From Paragorgia papillata (lineage: Eukaryota > Cnidaria > Anthozoa > Scleralcyonacea > Coralliidae), in contig JAWNZC010000445.1 of the NCBI GenBank assembly GCA_035771165.1, forward strand, positions 1,274,001-1,338,000: a DNA stretch of 64,000 nucleotides, written 5' to 3'. Shown one piece after another: positions 60,202-64,000 of the stretch. The notes beneath the pieces are model-generated. The model saw nothing but the letters and a program-made list of their open reading frames with translations, was not told where the DNA came from and made no database searches. How positions within the stretch are numbered: the stretch's first letter is position 1; each line of letters starts with the position of its first letter. The position numbers and the translations under genes were made by a program.

Positions 60202-60595
60202 CTCTGTTTCACTTATGGAAATTTTTTACATAAATGTTTGACTGGAAGAACAAGCAATATTATGAATATTTTTGTTTAGTTGTCTCCCAAGTGATTATAT
60301 ATATAGTTGTTTTAGTTCATTGTCACGGTTATAATGATTTCTGTTGTCCGAGTTTACATAATTATGTTGTCACGGTTATAACGATTTCTGTTGTCCGAGT
60401 TTACATAATTATGTTAAAGAACATAATTATGTAAACTCGGACAACAGAAATCAGTATAACCGTGACAATGAACTAAAACAACTATATAATCACTTGGGAG
60501 ACAACTACAGTAAACAAAAATATTCATAATATTGCTTGTTCTTCCAGTAAAACATTTATGAAAATCCGTAAAACATTTCCATAAGTGAAACAGAG
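60202..60595. repeat. ~390-bp hairpin-forming inverted repeat
   Basis: Arms run from CTCTGTTTCACTTATGGAAA to its complement at 60576-60595 and meet near 60417. The left arm holds a 47-bp tandem duplication (60322-60368 and 60369-60415; GTCACGGTTATAATGATTTC and GTCACGGTTATAACGATTTC) that the right arm has once. Arms otherwise match closely. It lies ~230 bp upstream of the helicase start and may be the right end of the mobile island or an unrelated fold-back. Confidence 0.9.
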
Positions 60596-60679
60596 TCGAT
60601 CGAACCCCAAACCGAATAGATAATTATAGATTGTGCCTGTGTTTTTTACTTGCAAACATCCTCGAATTCGCCGAGGAAA

Positions 60680-60955
60680 ATTACACTAACTACACTAACT
60701 ACACTAAAACTACACTAACTACACTAACTACACTAAAACTACACTAACTACACTAACTACACTAAAACTACACTAACTACACTAACTACACTAAAACTAC
60801 ACTAAAACTACACTAACTACACTAAAACTACACTAAATAAACTAACTACACTAAAACTACACTAACTACACTAAAACTACACTAAAATTACACTAAAACT
60901 ACACTAACTACACTAAAACTACACTAACTACACTAAAACTACACTAATACACTAA
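60680..60955. repeat. ACTAACTACACTAAA minisatellite
   Basis: Alternating ACTACACTAAA and ACTACACTA units in about 275 bp; irregular higher-order pattern. Confidence 0.9.
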
Positions 60956-60957
60956 AC

Positions 60958-61406
60958 TGCATGCCGATATCCGTGATATCCGCCCTTATTTTTCCATTAG
61001 TTGTTTATGCTACTAATTCACTTTTTAACCATTGAAAAATAAGGACGGATTAGACGGATATCACGGAGTTAGGCATGCAAATTAGTTTAAACTAATACTA
61101 ATACTAATACTAATAACTAATTTGCATACCTATCTCCGTGATATCCGTCCTCATTTTTACATAACTTACATGCTACTAACTCACTTTCTAACCCTTTAAA
61201 AATAAGGACGGATTGGACGGATATCACGGAGTTAGGCATGCAAATTAGTTTAAACTAATACTAATACTAATAACTAATTTGCATACCTATCTCCGTGATA
61301 TCCGTCCTCATTTTTACATAACTTGCCATGCTACTGACTCACTTTCCAACCGTTTAAAAATAAGGACGGTTTGGACGGATATCACGGAGTTAGGCATGCA
61401 AATTAG
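60958..61406. repeat. three direct ~132-bp inverted-repeat units
   Basis: Units end at 61085, span 61117-61248 and 61274-61406. Each complete unit starts CTAATTTGCATACCTATCTC then CGTGATATCCGTCC and ends with its near complement GGACGGATATCACGGAG then GCATGCAAATTAG. They are separated by short (CTAATA)n tracts. Confidence 0.85.
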
Positions 61407-61415
61407 TTTATTATC

Positions 61416-61582
<167 letters not shown>

Positions 61583-61640
61583 ATATAAGAATATTAATAA
61601 TAGTAATAATTATAATAATAATAATAATACTGATAATAAA

Positions 61641-61862
61641 CTAATTTGCATGCCTAACTCCGTGATATCCGTCCAATCCGTCCTTATTTTTAAAGGGTTA
61701 GAAAGTGAGTTAGTAGCATGTAAGTTATGTAAAAATGAGGACGGATATCACGGAGATAGGTATGCAAATTAGTTATTAGTATTAGTATTAGTATTAGTTT
61801 AAACTAATTTGCATGCCTAACTCCGTGATATCCGTCTTATCCGTCCTTATTTTTAAAGGGTT
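61641..61862. repeat. inverted copies of the ~132-bp unit
   Basis: 61641-61772 is the reverse complement of the unit at 61117-61248. A further unit begins at 61804 and is cut by the 10-bp minisatellite at about 61860. A related partial unit resumes at 63043-63127. Confidence 0.85.
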
Positions 61863-62995
61863 TTTGGTGTATATTGGTGTATATTGGTGTACATTTGTGT
61901 ATATTGGTGTATATTGATGTATATTGGTGTATATTGGTGTACATTTGTGTACATTTGTGTATATTGGTGTATATTGGTGTGCATTGGTGTATATTGGTGT
62001 ACATTTGTGTATATTGGTGTATATTGGTGTATATTGGTGTACATTTGTGTATATTGGTGTATATTGGTGTATATTGGTGTACATTTGTGTATATTGGTGT
62101 ATATTGGTGTATATTGGTGTACATTTGTGTGCATTGGTGTATATTGGTGTACATTTGTGTATATTGGTGTATATTGGTGTACATTTGTGTACATTTGTGT
62201 ACATTTGTGTATATTAGTGTATATTGGTGTATATTGGTGTATATTTGTGTACATTGGTGTATATTGGTGTATATTTGTGTATATTGGTGTACATTGGTGT
62301 ATATTGGTGTATATTTGTGTACATTGGTGTATATTGGTGTATATTGGCGTATATTGGTGTATATTGGTGTATATTGGTGTACATTTGTGTATATTTGTGT
62401 ACATTTGTGTACATTTGTGTATATTGGTGTATATTGGCGTATATTGGTGTATATTGGTGTATATTTGTGTACATTGGTGTATATTGGTGTATATTGGCGT
62501 ATATTGGTGTATATTGGTGTATATTGGTGTATATTGGTGTATATTGGTGTATATTTGTGTACATTGGTGTATATTGGTGTCTATTGGCGTATATTGGTGT
62601 ATATTGGTGTATATTGGTGTATATTTGTGTACATTGGTGTATATTGGTGTATATTGGTGTATATTGGTGTATATTGGTGTGCGTTGGTGTATATTGGTGT
62701 ATGTTGGTGTATATTGGTGTACATTGGTGTATATTGGTGTATATTTGTGTACATTTGTGTACATTGGTGTACATTGGTGTATATTGGTGTATATTGGTGT
62801 ACATTGGTGTACATTGGTGTTTATTGGTGTACATTGGTGTATATTGGTGTATATTGGTGTATATTGCTGTATATTGGTGTATATTGGTTTACATTTGTGT
62901 ATATCGGTGTATATTGGTGTGTATCGGTGTATATCGGTGTATATTGGTGTACATTGGTTTGTTTTGGTGTGTTTTGGTGTGTATTAGTGGATTGG
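61863..62995. repeat. 10-bp minisatellite (GGTGTATATT)n, ~1.13 kb
   Basis: Over 110 units with variants GGTGTACATT, TGTGTACATT, TGTGTATATT, GGCGTATATT and GGTGTGCATT. Because 30 bp is a whole number of codons, all six frames stay open for long stretches (YTNIHQ-like and VYIGVYWC-like). These are not proteins. Confidence 0.97.
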
Positions 62996-63042
62996 TATTG
63001 GTGTTTGGTATTGGTGTCTGTATCGGTATCGGTATTAGTATT

Positions 63043-63127
63043 GTGATATCCGTCCTTATTTTAAAGGGTTAGAAAGTGAGTTAGTAGCATAAACAATTGA
63101 TGTAAGAATAGGGACGGATATCACGGA
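63043..63127. repeat. partial ~132-bp unit beyond the minisatellite
   Basis: TGATATCCGTCCTTATTTTA through GGGACGGATATCACGG. Related to the inverted units on the left of the minisatellite. Confidence 0.8.
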
Positions 63128-63129
63128 TA

Positions 63130-64000
<871 letters not shown>

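Noticed and set aside
61794..63072. Long ORFs on both strands (up to 390 codons)
   Set aside because: They are translations of the 10-bp minisatellite and adjoining repeats.

Overview
The window is nuclear DNA of an invertebrate animal. It is AT-rich, its genes have GT-AG introns, and it is crowded with LINEs, hAT-, pogo/Tc1- and Mutator-like non-autonomous DNA elements, fold-back repeats and very long microsatellites. The repeat types (MITEs ending CAGTCGAACCTCTATTAAG, CAACCTCGTTCCCAGGG or CAGTAAAAACC, and an element carrying CACGTGATCGGTGGCC) and the expanded nicotinic-type receptor genes suggest a cnidarian, probably an anthozoan. That assignment is inference; another marine invertebrate is possible.

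Layout. 1-2.4 kb: intergenic with one Mutator-like MITE. 2.5-5.5 kb: a possible small exon (+) and a two-exon gene (-) for an unrecognised ~454-residue protein with a Cys-rich C-terminus. 5.5-10.4 kb: intergenic MITEs. 10.4-15 kb: a small SAM-domain gene (-) with a possible 5' exon near 14.85 kb. 16.7-18.4 kb: a decayed LINE (-). 18.4-50.1 kb: a segmental amplification of a nicotinic acetylcholine receptor-like Cys-loop channel gene. Copies A and B are head to tail on +, copy C is inverted on - and lacks its signal-peptide exon, and an intron-only relic lies at 40.4-41.2 kb. Each unit abuts a tandem array rich in GTCGCGAC. Element insertions with matching empty sites let the duplication order be read from the sequence. 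50.1-52 kb: an odd TTTGCAAAT-rich stretch. 52-54.5 kb: a 5'-truncated LINE ending in a long (TC)n tract. 54.6-60.6 kb: an island less AT-rich than its surroundings, with a Crypton-type tyrosine recombinase carrying a zinc finger, a Myb-like reading frame, and a convergent superfamily-3 helicase in three frames. A ~390-bp hairpin flanks it. 60.6-64 kb: a satellite field with inverted 132-bp units, (TTA)n, a 1.1-kb 10-bp minisatellite and a terminal (CT)n tract.

How the parts relate. The receptor copies keep the family's canonical 45-bp and 110-bp exons, the Cys-loop, the vicinal cysteines and a cation-selective pore motif, so they probably encode agonist-gated cation channel subunits; copy A has lost a ligand-site Trp. 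The 54.6-60.6 kb island is the best candidate for a poorly described system: a mobile element combining integration by tyrosine recombinase with a replicative SF3 helicase.
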